NCBI GenBank assembly: GCA_022559845.1
Contig: CM040120.1
Location: 309,106,740-309,170,739, forward strand
DNA length: 64,000 nucleotides
Direction of reading: 5' to 3'
Source of the DNA: Amorphophallus konjac
Lineage: Eukaryota > Streptophyta > Magnoliopsida > Alismatales > Araceae
Shown here: in pieces, positions 1 to 9,761 of the stretch
Layout of the letters: every line of letters starts with the position of its first letter
Numbering within the stretch: position 1 is the first letter of the stretch
Program-made: the position numbers and the translations under genes
The notes under the pieces: model-generated
The model's database searches: none
Told to the model about the DNA's origin: nothing
The model's input: the letters and a program-made list of their open reading frames with translations, nothing else

Positions 1-2160
1 CCTTAAGTCTCGACATTTATCATATTTGTTTATATTTTATTTGTGTGTAACGTGTGTTTGTTTCATTTTATTCGGTTTGTAATTTTGATTGTAAGAGGGG
101 TTTATTTGCAAAATGGGACCCTCGGGTCCCACGGGCCCCCCAGACCACCTCCCATTGAGCCACCTCAGCCTAGGGCCCCATGTGGGGTTAGTTAACATTT
201 CAAATGGAGGCATCTAGAAGGTTGAATGGTAAAAGACACATGGGAGACAATTGGACTTCAAAGTCCAAGGTAGGCCACCTACCATGTCAAGCTTGTTCCC
301 TTGGTCAATAGCCCCCCCCCCCTTTGTATTTTATTTATTTTTTGTGTGTGTTGGTCACACTTAATCTAGGCCACCCATTTCCCCATCCCTAGATCCAATG
401 GTGGATATTGGATTTGATATGTAACCTATAAAACCTTGTATTTTCCCATTTGGAAGAATTAATGCATTTGAATCAAAGAAATTGTTGGAGCAGCCTTGGG
501 CGCCCCCTTCCTCTCTCCTCCCCCTCCCCCTTGCAGCTGTGACGGTTGCCATTCTGAGGTGTGATGCCTCCCTTATCGTTCCGGTGATCGCCGCCGCCGC
601 CATCGTGCCGCCCTCGCACCGCCACGGTTCTCATCGGTATTCTGTCCGTGCAGTGCAGCAGCAGCTTGTCCGAATTTTTCAGCTCTCCCCCGTGATCTTC
701 AGGGCACCAAATTTGGAGGGGATGTTCTAGGGATGTCAACCACACCACAGAAAATTCGGTTGGCCTTCTAGTTCACTTTTTTCTAATTTTCCATTTTCGT
801 CCAACTTTCAATTTCAGTTCTGCCAGTTTCAGATCTGATTTCCATCTTTCCTGAGTTTCCCATCTTCGATCCCTTTTGTGATTTTTCCCAGAGCTCCTAA
901 TTTTACTGGGTGTTCTACCCATCAACCCCTCCACCCACGATTTTTCTTGATTTTTGTTCAGCCCCCTCATCTATTTTCTAAAAATCATTTTCAGAGTCAT
1001 CTACAGTACTGTCTGCCAGTTTCCAGATCCGGCCACTCGCCAGTGTTAAAATCATAACAAATCATAGCCTCCTCCAATCCTTCCACAAAAATTATGGCCG
1101 TTTTCCTTGTTTAAATCCCTACAACTTTGGTGAAGTGCTCAGGATCTGAATCGGATTTCTACCTTGCGGTCAACGGCAGTTCTCAGACAACTCACCTGCT
1201 GATCTGAGAGTTCGGGTACTGTACAACAGGAACTTCAAAATTCAACAAAGTCTAGATCCGTGTAGATCCAGGTCCTCTCTTTGGGCCTAGATTGAAGGAT
1301 TTCAAGAGAGATTTCCAACGATAGCTCCTGTTCCCCAATCCAACATCGGGATTGGTCGCAGCGGCCGATCTTGCCGGAGCGCGCTCCGAAAAATAGAAAC
1401 CAGAATCCGTGGGCAGCCACTTCACAACGTGGAGATCGGAGCCGATCGGCCACCGACCGGAGTTTCCGGCCGACCGCCATCCAGGGAGGCGCGCCACCAG
1501 GGGTCCCCATCACAGCGGGCCCCACCCCAGTAGGCCGGGAGGACAGTGCCATCCGTGGGCCCCACGGACCCGTAGATCGCGCCGTCCGGACAGCACTTTA
1601 GATGCGTGTTCGGCACCGCCGGGCGACATCAAGATGCTGCCCGTCAACCCGATTCGCGTGATTCCCGGGCCCCGCATGTGACCTTTTACCTCCCTGCGTG
1701 GAGTGGGTCAAATATTTGTACCGCTGTAATATTGTTTAACCGGGAGTCCGTAAATGGGCCGGGGTTGTCTTCGCCACCCCGGGTGCGTGGAGGTAACGGT
1801 CTAAACTTCTCGGAGTTACTTTGCTTAGCTAGTATACGGTCTTATGCCACTGCGAGAGTGTAGGTTCCTAGCCCGTGTGTTCATGTCGCTGCTGTGAGTG
1901 TGAGAGTGACCCGTACCGCGACTCGATCCGAGTCCGGAAGTTGAGTCAGACTACCTTGAACTCTGCCGGTTCCTTAACCGCGCACGATCCACGCTTTCCC
2001 TCGCTTGGGACGACGAGTGAGTTTGCACTTCTATTAGCGACGTGTAGCCCATAGGAGCTCTTAGTGTCGAGCCGAGGTTGCTCTAGTAGTCGTGTCATTG
2101 CTGGTCGAGTCGTGTCCGTCATATAGCGTCGTCTCCTCAGTCCGTCCCGCATCAAATGCA
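1..2160 (+). other. LTR-like relic, plus orientation, no gene recognised
   Basis: No open frame here resembles a protein I know. The stretch has a core-promoter look: an AT-rich part, a C-tract (311-322), then TATAAAA at 427-433 followed by a pyrimidine-rich, GC-rich leader and a GC-rich block (1400-1800) like the R-U5 part of a gypsy LTR. I could not find a matching second LTR in the window, nor a primer-binding site, so the lineage and true ends stay open. It could also be the promoter and leader of an unrecognised plant gene, but no exon with coding character follows. Confidence 0.3.
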
Positions 2161-3270
2161 CTATAAGATCTCAAAGTTGATAGCTCATTCAAAACTTCAC
2201 TCAAATGTGAGACCAAATGAATTAGGCCAAAACCTTCAAGCAAGCACACACAGTTTTCTTCCACATACACACAATCACAATACACACAATATTTGTTATC
2301 ATCAAAATCAATATCAATATCAATGAGGGAGCACAACGAACCCAACAGGGGGTTTTCGCCCGGACATAATCCGAGCTTCCTCCACACACTATTTTATATA
2401 CCCAAGGGGAATTGCAAGCATATGATGAAATATTTATTTTCATGCATATTATGTTCTTAAGTTCGGTCCAATTGTCATCATCATTCAGGTTTTCGTCCTT
2501 CAAATTTCCTGGCAAAACTTCGACAGCATCTCCCCTAGACCCGGAGCATCGGGGGGTGTAAATAGGGTATGCGCCCACGGAGAAACTCCGAGACGGCCCC
2601 GAAACAATAAGGTGCTCATGGAAGCGGCAACACCCGATAACCCGGTTTGGACGTGGATATCCCAAGGGTTAGCCTACAAAGGACCCTCACAACCCACGAG
2701 TTGCCACAATCCCATCACCGACATGTGGGCTTGAACTATCGCCGTATGCGGCCTTTAGTATTCACTCCTCAAAGGGAAGCCACCCGGGGTCCACGTTAAG
2801 AAGTAACGAGCCCCCGGGGGTCCGTGAGTGATCAATAACCCGAAATCTAGAATTTGCAAGAATAATCAGTTATTTTTGGGATTGGATCCCATGTTCCTCG
2901 CCCCCTTGGAATCATGGCCATGGAGCCAGTCCAAATTCCAAAATGGGATTTTGAGAGACGGAATCGCTATACAACAAAGGGGAAAATCAAAAGAGGGACA
3001 TTCGACGGTCGGCAACTTCGGAATAATACCCATGAACTCGGATAGACCCCGTGCCGGTGACCACCGAGCATAATATCTACCTCATCGCACAGATGCTACG
3101 GTGAGATTTAAAAAGGGAAATCAACATATCTAGCGGGAGAGGGAGATAGTGAAATGAGGCAAATGCAATCGATCGCTCTGGAGTTAAACCCCCAATCAAA
3201 TTGTCTACTGGAAGGAAAGACGTCAGAGGAAAGCAGATGTGTCATATACATATACATCTATATACATACA

Positions 3271-3306
<36 letters not shown>

Positions 3307-4290
3307 TAGTAACATGTAGGTCCAGTAAAGAGGGAAGAGCAGAAAAGATCAGGGTTAAAACCCCGCTTTCATTTCTTTGAACGGGACTTTTACACTTCGG
3401 CTGCACGGAGCCTTATGAATGGCCAAGAAAGGAAATAGAAGAAAGGAACTAGAAGAAGAAGAAGTGGAAGAACCTACCCTTTACAACTGGTTCCCTCTCC
3501 CCCTCACTCCCTCTCACTCTGCTCTTCTAGCGGCTGGGACGTGGGCTTCGGGAGCTTCAGGCTCAAAACGGGTATCTCTCCAGAACTTCCGAAGATGATT
3601 TTTGGCTCAACAGGGGGGCCCTTTTATAGGGGGATGAGACCCCTTGATCGGAAGAGGAAGCCTCTGTGCTTTTTCTTTCTTTTCCTGGTTTTCTGCTATC
3701 GCCGCTGTCGCTTCGTGGCGTTGTCGCCTGCCACTGTCATGGACATCGAGGTCACCGTAGCAACAATGGTAGGGGAGTGGGTGAGGTAGCGGAGGCCCCT
3801 CCGATGGCACCCTCACTACGAGCCACGCATGAGGGTGGCCGCTCGACGGCATGGGAGCGCCGTCAAGCGTTGTGGGAAAACAGAGGAGTCGTAGGTGCTA
3901 CAATACCCGAACACGCAAAAATGGCGTCGACAGGGTAGGCCACAGATTCTTGGATCAAAAAAATGGCACCCAAAGCTTGGCCGCCAATTCTTCAGGCCTA
4001 AACAAATGGCGTCGACGACCTTGTCGCTGATTCAAAATAGCATCCATTTGGAGGGGCGCCCATTCTTCAGATAAAAAAATCTAATAAATTTCAGAAAAAT
4101 CCAGTAATGCCAAGAATTGGCGTCACTGTACGAAGGCGCCCATTTAAGAATTGGCGACCATGTGATGGGGCACCCATTCCATGAGTTGACCCCAAAAGAG
4201 GGTGAGTCAACCTACAAATATGGCGTCACTTCACGAATCGCCAATTAAAGAATTGGCGCCTACGTGAAGGGACGCTGATTTTTTTTTTGA
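2161..4290 (-). other. LTR-like relic, minus orientation
   Basis: Read on the minus strand this segment has the order of a long LTR. First (3930-4275) comes a set of repeated words built on AATTGGCG and GGCGCC with short dyads. Next is CTATAAAAGGGCC (TATAAAA at 3628-3622), then a purine-rich GAGAG leader. A second AT-rich stretch with GTATATAAAA lies near 2390-2402. No protein-coding frame is convincing and no primer-binding site was found, so the element is unassigned. The upper end (about 4280, next to a T-tract) truncates the 5' part of element B. The segment meets the relic at 1-2160 tail to tail. Confidence 0.35.
3263..3308. repeat. (ACAT)n microsatellite running into (TA)n
   Basis: About nine uninterrupted ACAT units followed by a short TA run, inside the minus-strand LTR-like relic. 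Ordinary slippage-type microsatellite. Confidence 0.9.
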
Positions 4291-4665
4291 CCGCCAACAC
4301 CGTCACCCGAAGAAGAAGAGTTACAATCAAGGCAATCCAAGCCCCTGCCAGTGAAACTGATTCGAATATGGTCCTAATGATGGTGAATGTAATCACCAGC
4401 GAAGACGATGGCGAAAGACCGGCAATTTCTCTACATATACCGGTAGAAGGGCAAGGCCATGCTTCCAGCTCCTCTATGCCCGATCCAGCAATAATGATGA
4501 TCCTGCTCCAAGAATACAAACAGAAGATAGAAATGCCAAAGAGGTAGCTCGACGAGCTGACTAGGCAAGCTTTAACCTCAAAGCAAGTCGGCACCCCTCA
4601 TGAAGCCCCGCAGCGATGCACCGAAGAACTCAAGGCTTCGCCTCAAATAATGGCCTCCCAGTCGG
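4291..4665 (+). pseudogene. Element B, N-terminal gag-region fragment (piece 1 of 3)
   Basis: The frame from 4287 to 4547 encodes a segment whose end (DPAIMMILLQEYKQKIEM) matches the pre-gag coiled coil of element C near 48530-48600 (DPSVLMLLQKYQQEIELL). It identifies B as a Tat-lineage gypsy copy related to C. The frame ends at a stop at 4545. The rest up to 4665 is still B, cut by insertion of element A at 4666. The B sequence resumes at 29457 after one copy of the duplicated target GTCGG. Everything of B 5' of about 4290 (LTR, primer-binding site, start of gag) is missing at the junction with the minus-strand relic. Confidence 0.65.
4661..4665. other. Target-site duplication of element A, left copy (GTCGG)
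   Basis: GTCGG directly precedes the TG of the left LTR and is repeated directly after the right LTR at 29452-29456. Five-base duplications are what Ty3/gypsy integrases make, and the match fixes both outer ends of A. Confidence 0.9.
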
Positions 4666-4815
4666 TGTAGACACGCCGTTCTTGACATTACAGTGAGTAA
4701 ATCTCATATTACACTATGATACCCCAAGGCGGCCTTCACATTTTTAATTACTCTGGTGATTTCCTATTTTTTTGAATTTTTTTACATTTTTCTGAATTTT
4801 TTCGTGAAAAATCTT

Positions 4816-5557
4816 GGAGGTGTCCAGGAGACTGGACACCTCCATAAATTCATATATATAAAAATAATAAAAATAATAGGAAAATAATGGAGGCGTCCAG
4901 ACGCCTGGACGCCTCCATAAATAAAAATTAGAAAAAAATAATAGAGGCGTCCAGGCCCCTGGACGCCTCCATAAAAATTACAAAAAATGAAAAAAATAAT
5001 AAATAAAAATATTTTGAAAGCGTCCAGGAGGCTGGACGCCCCCATGATTTGGCTCGCGGGCGTCCCCGGCCACTGCCTGACCGTTGCTCGGCCTGTCGTT
5101 TGAAAAAAAATCCAAATAATGGAGGCGTCCTGGCCCTGGACGCCTCCATCATACAGCTCACGGGCGTCCCTGACCACCGACTGACCGTTGCTCAGTCTGT
5201 CGTTTGAAAAGAATCCAAATCATGGAAGCGTCCAGGCCCCTGGACGCCTCCATCATCCAGCTCACGGGCGTCCCTGACCACTGCCCGACCGTTGCTAGGT
5301 TTGTCGTGTGACAAGAATCCAAATCATGGAAGCGTCCAGGCCCCTGGACGCCTCCATCATCCAGCTCACGGGCGACCCCCGGCCACTGCCCGACCGTTGC
5401 TCGGCCTGTCGTTTGAAAAGAATCCAAATCCTGGAAGCGTCCAGCCCCCTGGACACCTCCATCATCCAGGTCACGGGTGCCCCTGGCCACTGACCGGTCG
5501 GACTGTCGTTTGAAAAGGATCCAAGTAATGGAGGCGTCCAGTCCCCTGGACGCCTCC
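4816..5557. repeat. Dyad array in U3 of A: nine GGAGGCGTCCAGG..CCTGGACGCCTCC units
   Basis: Nine 27-28 bp inverted repeats start near 4816, 4889, 4943, 5018, 5121, 5224, 5329, 5433 and 5530. Arms are GGAGGCGTCCAGG and its complement, with a 2-base centre. The last five lie in a tandem unit of about 104 bp that also repeats CTGACCGTTGCTCGG and CTGTCGTTTGAAAAG. The first four are separated by AT-rich spacers. Because U3 is transcribed at the 3' end of the genomic RNA, each unit could fold as a strong RNA hairpin; as DNA each is a two-fold symmetric candidate protein site. Confidence 0.92.
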
Positions 5558-5571
5558 ATCTTCCAGAACTC

Positions 5572-5579
5572 TATAAATA
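5572..5579 (+). promoter_or_regulatory. TATA box of the left LTR of A (TATAAATA)
   Basis: TATAAATA followed by GGGGCCTCCCC and a GC-rich leader is the only strong core-promoter match in the LTR. It starts 14 nt after the last dyad of the array (5530-5557). Confidence 0.75.
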
Positions 5580-6363
5580 GGGGCCTCCCCCCCTCGGTTT
5601 GGGGGTCAAAAAAAGAGCGTCGGGAGGCTGTCGGATTCCATTCCTAACCCGTGGGTGTTTTGTAGGGGAGGTTCTGCCGGATTCCTGGGTGCCCGTGCTC
5701 GCAGGAGAAAGGCCGTCTTCGCCCGTCGCGCTCCCACGTCATCCCTACGCTATCGAGGCTCCGCCGGATCTCGCCATCGGCCATCCAATAAGCCATTCTC
5801 CTCTATTTTTCCTTAGATATCTTGCATTCATCATATCGCATTTTCACCCCCTTTTTGGGGGAGTCTCTTCATGTTCCTACGTTGGTATAATCACCATCCA
5901 TCATAAGCATTTTCCTCCTACTCGTGTCTGAGAGGGGTTTAAAAGACAACACCAACCAGGTGTGTGTCCGGCCGTCATTTTGTTACTTGCATCGCTATAA
6001 TTGATTGTTGCACCTTCGTCTTTCTAGTCCACTTGTTATTTGTTTGTCGTTGTTTTGCAAGGGTACTCAAGGAAAGCCCTCCCCGTCGGCCGGCCGAAGG
6101 GGGAGGAAGAAGCAACCCACCATTTCCCGCTCTCGATGATTCACAGTTTCCGTGCCTTGTGCCAGGTACACGCGATCATTTCTTTTCATTGAGGTAACCC
6201 CTCTGGCGATCACATCCCGTTGGCATCCTACGTATGCTCTTTTCTCTGTTGACATGTTGCATGACCCCTTCCCCTATTAGCTTTTAGTTATTGCGAGTTT
6301 GTAGCCCGTCGCTCGCGTTTCTCGTTCCCTTTTGAGTGGATCTCCATTCGGCGGTCCATAGAT

Positions 6364-6380
6364 TGGCGATCACGGTGGGA
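6364..6380 (+). promoter_or_regulatory. Primer-binding site of A (TGGCGATCACGGTGGGA)
   Basis: It begins three bases after the LTR end, with TGG complementary to a tRNA CCA end, at the place expected for minus-strand priming. Ogre elements are known to use tRNA-Arg. The matching tRNA here was not identified, so that assignment is open. Confidence 0.65.
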
Positions 6381-7046
6381 CTTCAGTTACTTTCTTTTAG
6401 TTACTCTTGCAGCCCTTGACTTGCTTTATCATCTTTTACGTGTTCTTCATCTCTCAGTTGCTTTCTTACAATTACCCTTGCAGCTTCTTGTGATTCATTT
6501 TATCATTTGTTGTGTGTTACCATTGCACCTTCTTGTAGTTTGCCTTACCGTCTCTTGTGCGTTGTTATACCTTGATCGTCTTGTTATCCTGTTATGCTCT
6601 ATATATCTGTCAGCATTTCATCGCATACGTCCATCCCTCTTTTCTATCTTTCTTTCTATTTCTTTCTTAGGATCACCCCCTCTTGGTGAAAGAAGGACTC
6701 TCTGTCGGGAATTCCTCTCGACAGACTAGGATCTCTTTCACTGGGACCTCCATAAGTCCCCGACAGCGAAGGATTCCCCTTCGTTCACTGGGCAGGTTGT
6801 ACCGTTGAAGTTCTCCGGAGCTTAGTTACCCCATTCGCGGTGAGTCGAGTGTCCCTAGTTCACACGGCGGTAAAACAAAGGTGCAACTAGGATTTTTGCA
6901 CATTTTGTGAGAATTTTTACAATCGTTAAAAAGAAAAAAAAAGAGTTCAAACAAAAACAAAAAGAGACGTAAAGCATCCACTTGTGTGTTAATCTCTGTT
7001 GCTTGTGTGCTGGTGTATGTTATTACGTTCTGGAAAGGTGTTAAGG
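6381..7046 (+). other. Leader of element A
   Basis: Untranslated region between primer-binding site and gag. 6390-6560 holds a degenerate internal repeat (CTTGCAGC.. / CTTGTGATTCATTTTATC type words). The rest is AT-rich, with A-tracts near 6930. I see no coding function and no upstream ORF1 of the kind some pea-type Ogre elements have. Confidence 0.6.
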
Positions 7047-9761
7047 ATGGCCGAGTATGATTACGATGCTTTCGAGGCTAACGCCTTCGGCTATGAGCCT
7101 CAAATGCATGACTCGGGTCATGGCTCTTACGTAGAATATAGCCCGGACCAGGGCTACCAAGGCGGGCCTCATGTCTAAGCTATGGACGCTGGTCCATCCC
7201 ACGACTCCTCACATGAGGTGCCGAATGCTGTCGGGGATACATCTTCCCCCCAGGACATCTCCGCCCTGTTAGGTGTCCTCGCCAACACCCAACTCAACCC
7301 TGAGCAACTTCAGGCCTTCCAGGCCATTCTAAAAGGGAAGTCAGTCCCCCCCCCTCCTGCGGAGCTGAGTCCGACTACAACCCCTGTCCAAGAGTCTATG
7401 CAGGCCATTCCCTCCTCCTCACCTCTCGGGCAGGCAAATCACCAGCCTCCCTCCTTCCAACTCCCCTCCCAATCTCCGGCGCAAGCCACCCTTCAAACAC
7501 AAATCCCACCGGGCCTACCCGTTGGTAGACCCCAATATCCCTCCTGTCCTAGGTTTCCTTCTCAGGCCTCTGGGAGGCCTACCGCTTCTGCCTGGCAAGT
7601 GCCACCTTCACCAATTGACCCGTTCACCCAGTCCCTCTTGAATAAACTGAATAAGATGGACGAGCAATTCCGGAACTTACAAAAAAGGGTGGATGTGAAA
7701 TCCACCCCTGAGGTTTCTCTGCCTATCCTACCAATATTTCGCCTTTCCCCTTCTGAGATGCCCACGTACCGTAGGTACAACGGCACTGGCAACCCCTCTA
7801 CCCATTTGAAGGACTTCATGTACGAGTCCTCGTTTTGGCAAAATGATAAAAGATCTCTGGCATACCTCTTTAGGAGGTCATTAGATGGCCCTGCATTGGA
7901 GTGGTTCTACGCCCTAGAGCCAAGCGAGGCTGAGGACTTCGACGTGGTTCAGAGGAAGTTCCTACAGAGATACCGGGACCGAGTTGGCCCGTCTCTTTCT
8001 ATCACCGACCTGGTCGCCGAAAAAATGAAGCCGGACGAAAATTTCGTCCAGTTCGCTGATAGATGGAGATCCCTGGCAGAAAGGATAAAGGATACCATCT
8101 CAGAGCCAGAGCAGGTGAAGATGATTATATCAAATGCTACCCCCCATTTTAGGCATATCCTGGCAATGAACAAGCTTTACACCATGGAGGAACTGTACGA
8201 GAGGGCTCGGTATGTCCAGACGCAACTGAAAGATTCTCCTCTCATGCACATGTTCGAGCCACCAAAGCCGAAGGTGTTTAGGAAGCCGGGCACTGGCGTC
8301 CCAGGTGGAACGACAGAAGGGGTCGTGACGAATGAGCAAGTGAATGCGGTCAACGACGCTAACTATGTGGCAAACCCCAGGCTTCCACAAATGCCCCTGC
8401 TTCCTCTCCAACAAGGTTCGTTCCCTTCTCATCCTCCACCGCAAAGCAATCTCCTCCAGAACAATATGCCTCAACCCTTCCATCTTCAACAACAACAACA
8501 ACGACCTCCTCAATATAATCAGGTTCCACCACCCGGGGATTATGGCCCCCAACAACAGAGGAGGCCACTTGGACCTAGGAGAGCTCATTACCCACCTTTG
8601 CCGGAATCGTTATCAGATATCTTCAATGCTCTCATGGCTGCTAATTTTCTCACCTTGCCTAAGGAGAGAGCCATATGGCCCACGAACGTCGACACTTCCA
8701 GATATTGTGTCTTCCATAGACAGCCGGGTCATACAGTGGAAAACTGTTTTCATTTCAGAGATTATATCTATGATATGAACGATGAACATCAAATAGATTG
8801 GGACGAAATGAGGCGATGCGTCACCATGATGAAGGCCAGGAGACCTCCTCCTAGACAGCAACAACAACAGCAGCAACCACAGCAACAACGACAGCTACAA
8901 CAACAACAACAAGCACCGCAACAACAACAACAACAGCCTCAGCAGGTACCACAACAGCAGCCAAACATGGGCATCCTCCAAAATCCACTACCAGAGCACC
9001 AGCAGCCCAATCATCAGGTGAACCCCATCTCCTCCTTCCCGGAAGTCGGGAGGGAGCAGGTATGGCACCTAGAAAATGCCTCTATTCTTTCCACCACCAA
9101 CCCTATCATCATGCAACTCCCTTGTGTCGCCCGGGTAGCACCTCTTTCCCACCAACCCGCATATGCATCGCCTTCACCATTTCCACTGCCATCGTGCCCC
9201 CTTATTCGCACCCCAATAACCTATCAGCCGACACCCCCCGTTGCGCCTTCACACCTTCCCATCTCCTCTCACTCCTCCACTCCACCGCCCACCTCCACCG
9301 CAGTTGCCCCTATGCCCTCTAAGCCCCTTATCACCCGTCAACCGCACGTAACCCCTTTTGCCCCCACAACACCGCCATCAATGCCCTCAAAACCACTCAT
9401 CACCCGCCGCCCATCTCAAGCCTTACCCACCACCACCTTACCTCCACCTTCCAAGCCCCTCATCCGTCGTAACCCACACGGTGTTCCCCCTACCTCCGCC
9501 ATACCTCCGCCTAGTAAGCCCCTCATCAGGACCCCTGCTCCCGTCATCACCCCTGCTCTACCAACCATGCCCCCGTCACTGCCCCTCAAACCTCTGCTGC
9601 AATCCACTGCTGCCCCTGTAGAGGTACAAAAGCCACAGGCAATGGTGCTCCGAAGTGGAAGGATTTTCCACAGGATTTTCCCCCAGGACAGTCAGAATCT
9701 CGAGCAGTCTCAGCAAGAAAAGGATGGAGAGCAGTTGGAAAAGTCCGTCCCTGGAACATAA
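7047..9761 (+). CDS. gag: Element A gag polyprotein part (one stop near the N-terminus)
   Basis: Structural protein that forms the particle and packages the RNA. The long open frame starts at ATG 7182 (859 aa). An in-frame ATG at 7047 lies 45 codons upstream and is separated only by TAA at 7176, so 7047 is likely the ancestral start. A Ty3 gag (Retrotrans_gag) core spans about residues 195-345 of the 859 (key words THLKDFMY, LEWFYALEP, FLQRYRDR). A variant knuckle C-x2-H-x4-H-x4-C (CVFHRQPGHTVENC) follows near 510. Glutamine runs (CAA/CAG repeats) occur near 430 and 560-590. A proline-rich tail near 710-815 has five SKPL(I)xR-like repeats. The frame ends at TAA 9759, and coding clearly continues in the same frame towards the protease. 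It is expressed from the LTR at 5572. Confidence 0.88.

Larger units (their letters stand above)
4666..6360 (+). repeat. Left LTR of element A
   Basis: The sequence is nearly identical to 27769-29451. U3 holds the dyad array (4816-5557) and the TATA box (5572). R and U5 follow with a GC-rich leader. The last bases read CCATA here and CCACA in the right copy. The right copy lacks about 22 bp of the array (near 28496), and a few one-base indels lie in A/T tracts. Confidence 0.93.

Noticed and set aside
1235..1681. Overlapping 76-105 codon ORFs in a GC-rich block
   Set aside because: Open on several frames at once, as expected from high GC content, with no recognisable domain.
2222..2665. 147-codon minus-strand ORF
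   Set aside because: Contains the TATA-like and AT-repeat tract of an LTR-like region; repetitive Ile/Leu from CAATAT repeats.
4816..5557. Rho-independent terminators suggested by GC-rich hairpins
   Set aside because: The sequence is eukaryotic. The hairpins are U3 repeats upstream of a TATA box and lack consistent T-tracts on the 3' side.
5599..5931. 110-142 codon frames in both LTRs of A (also 28690-29118) as an LTR-encoded protein
   Set aside because: The frame differs in length between the two LTRs, lies in the R-U5 leader and shows no domain; likely chance.
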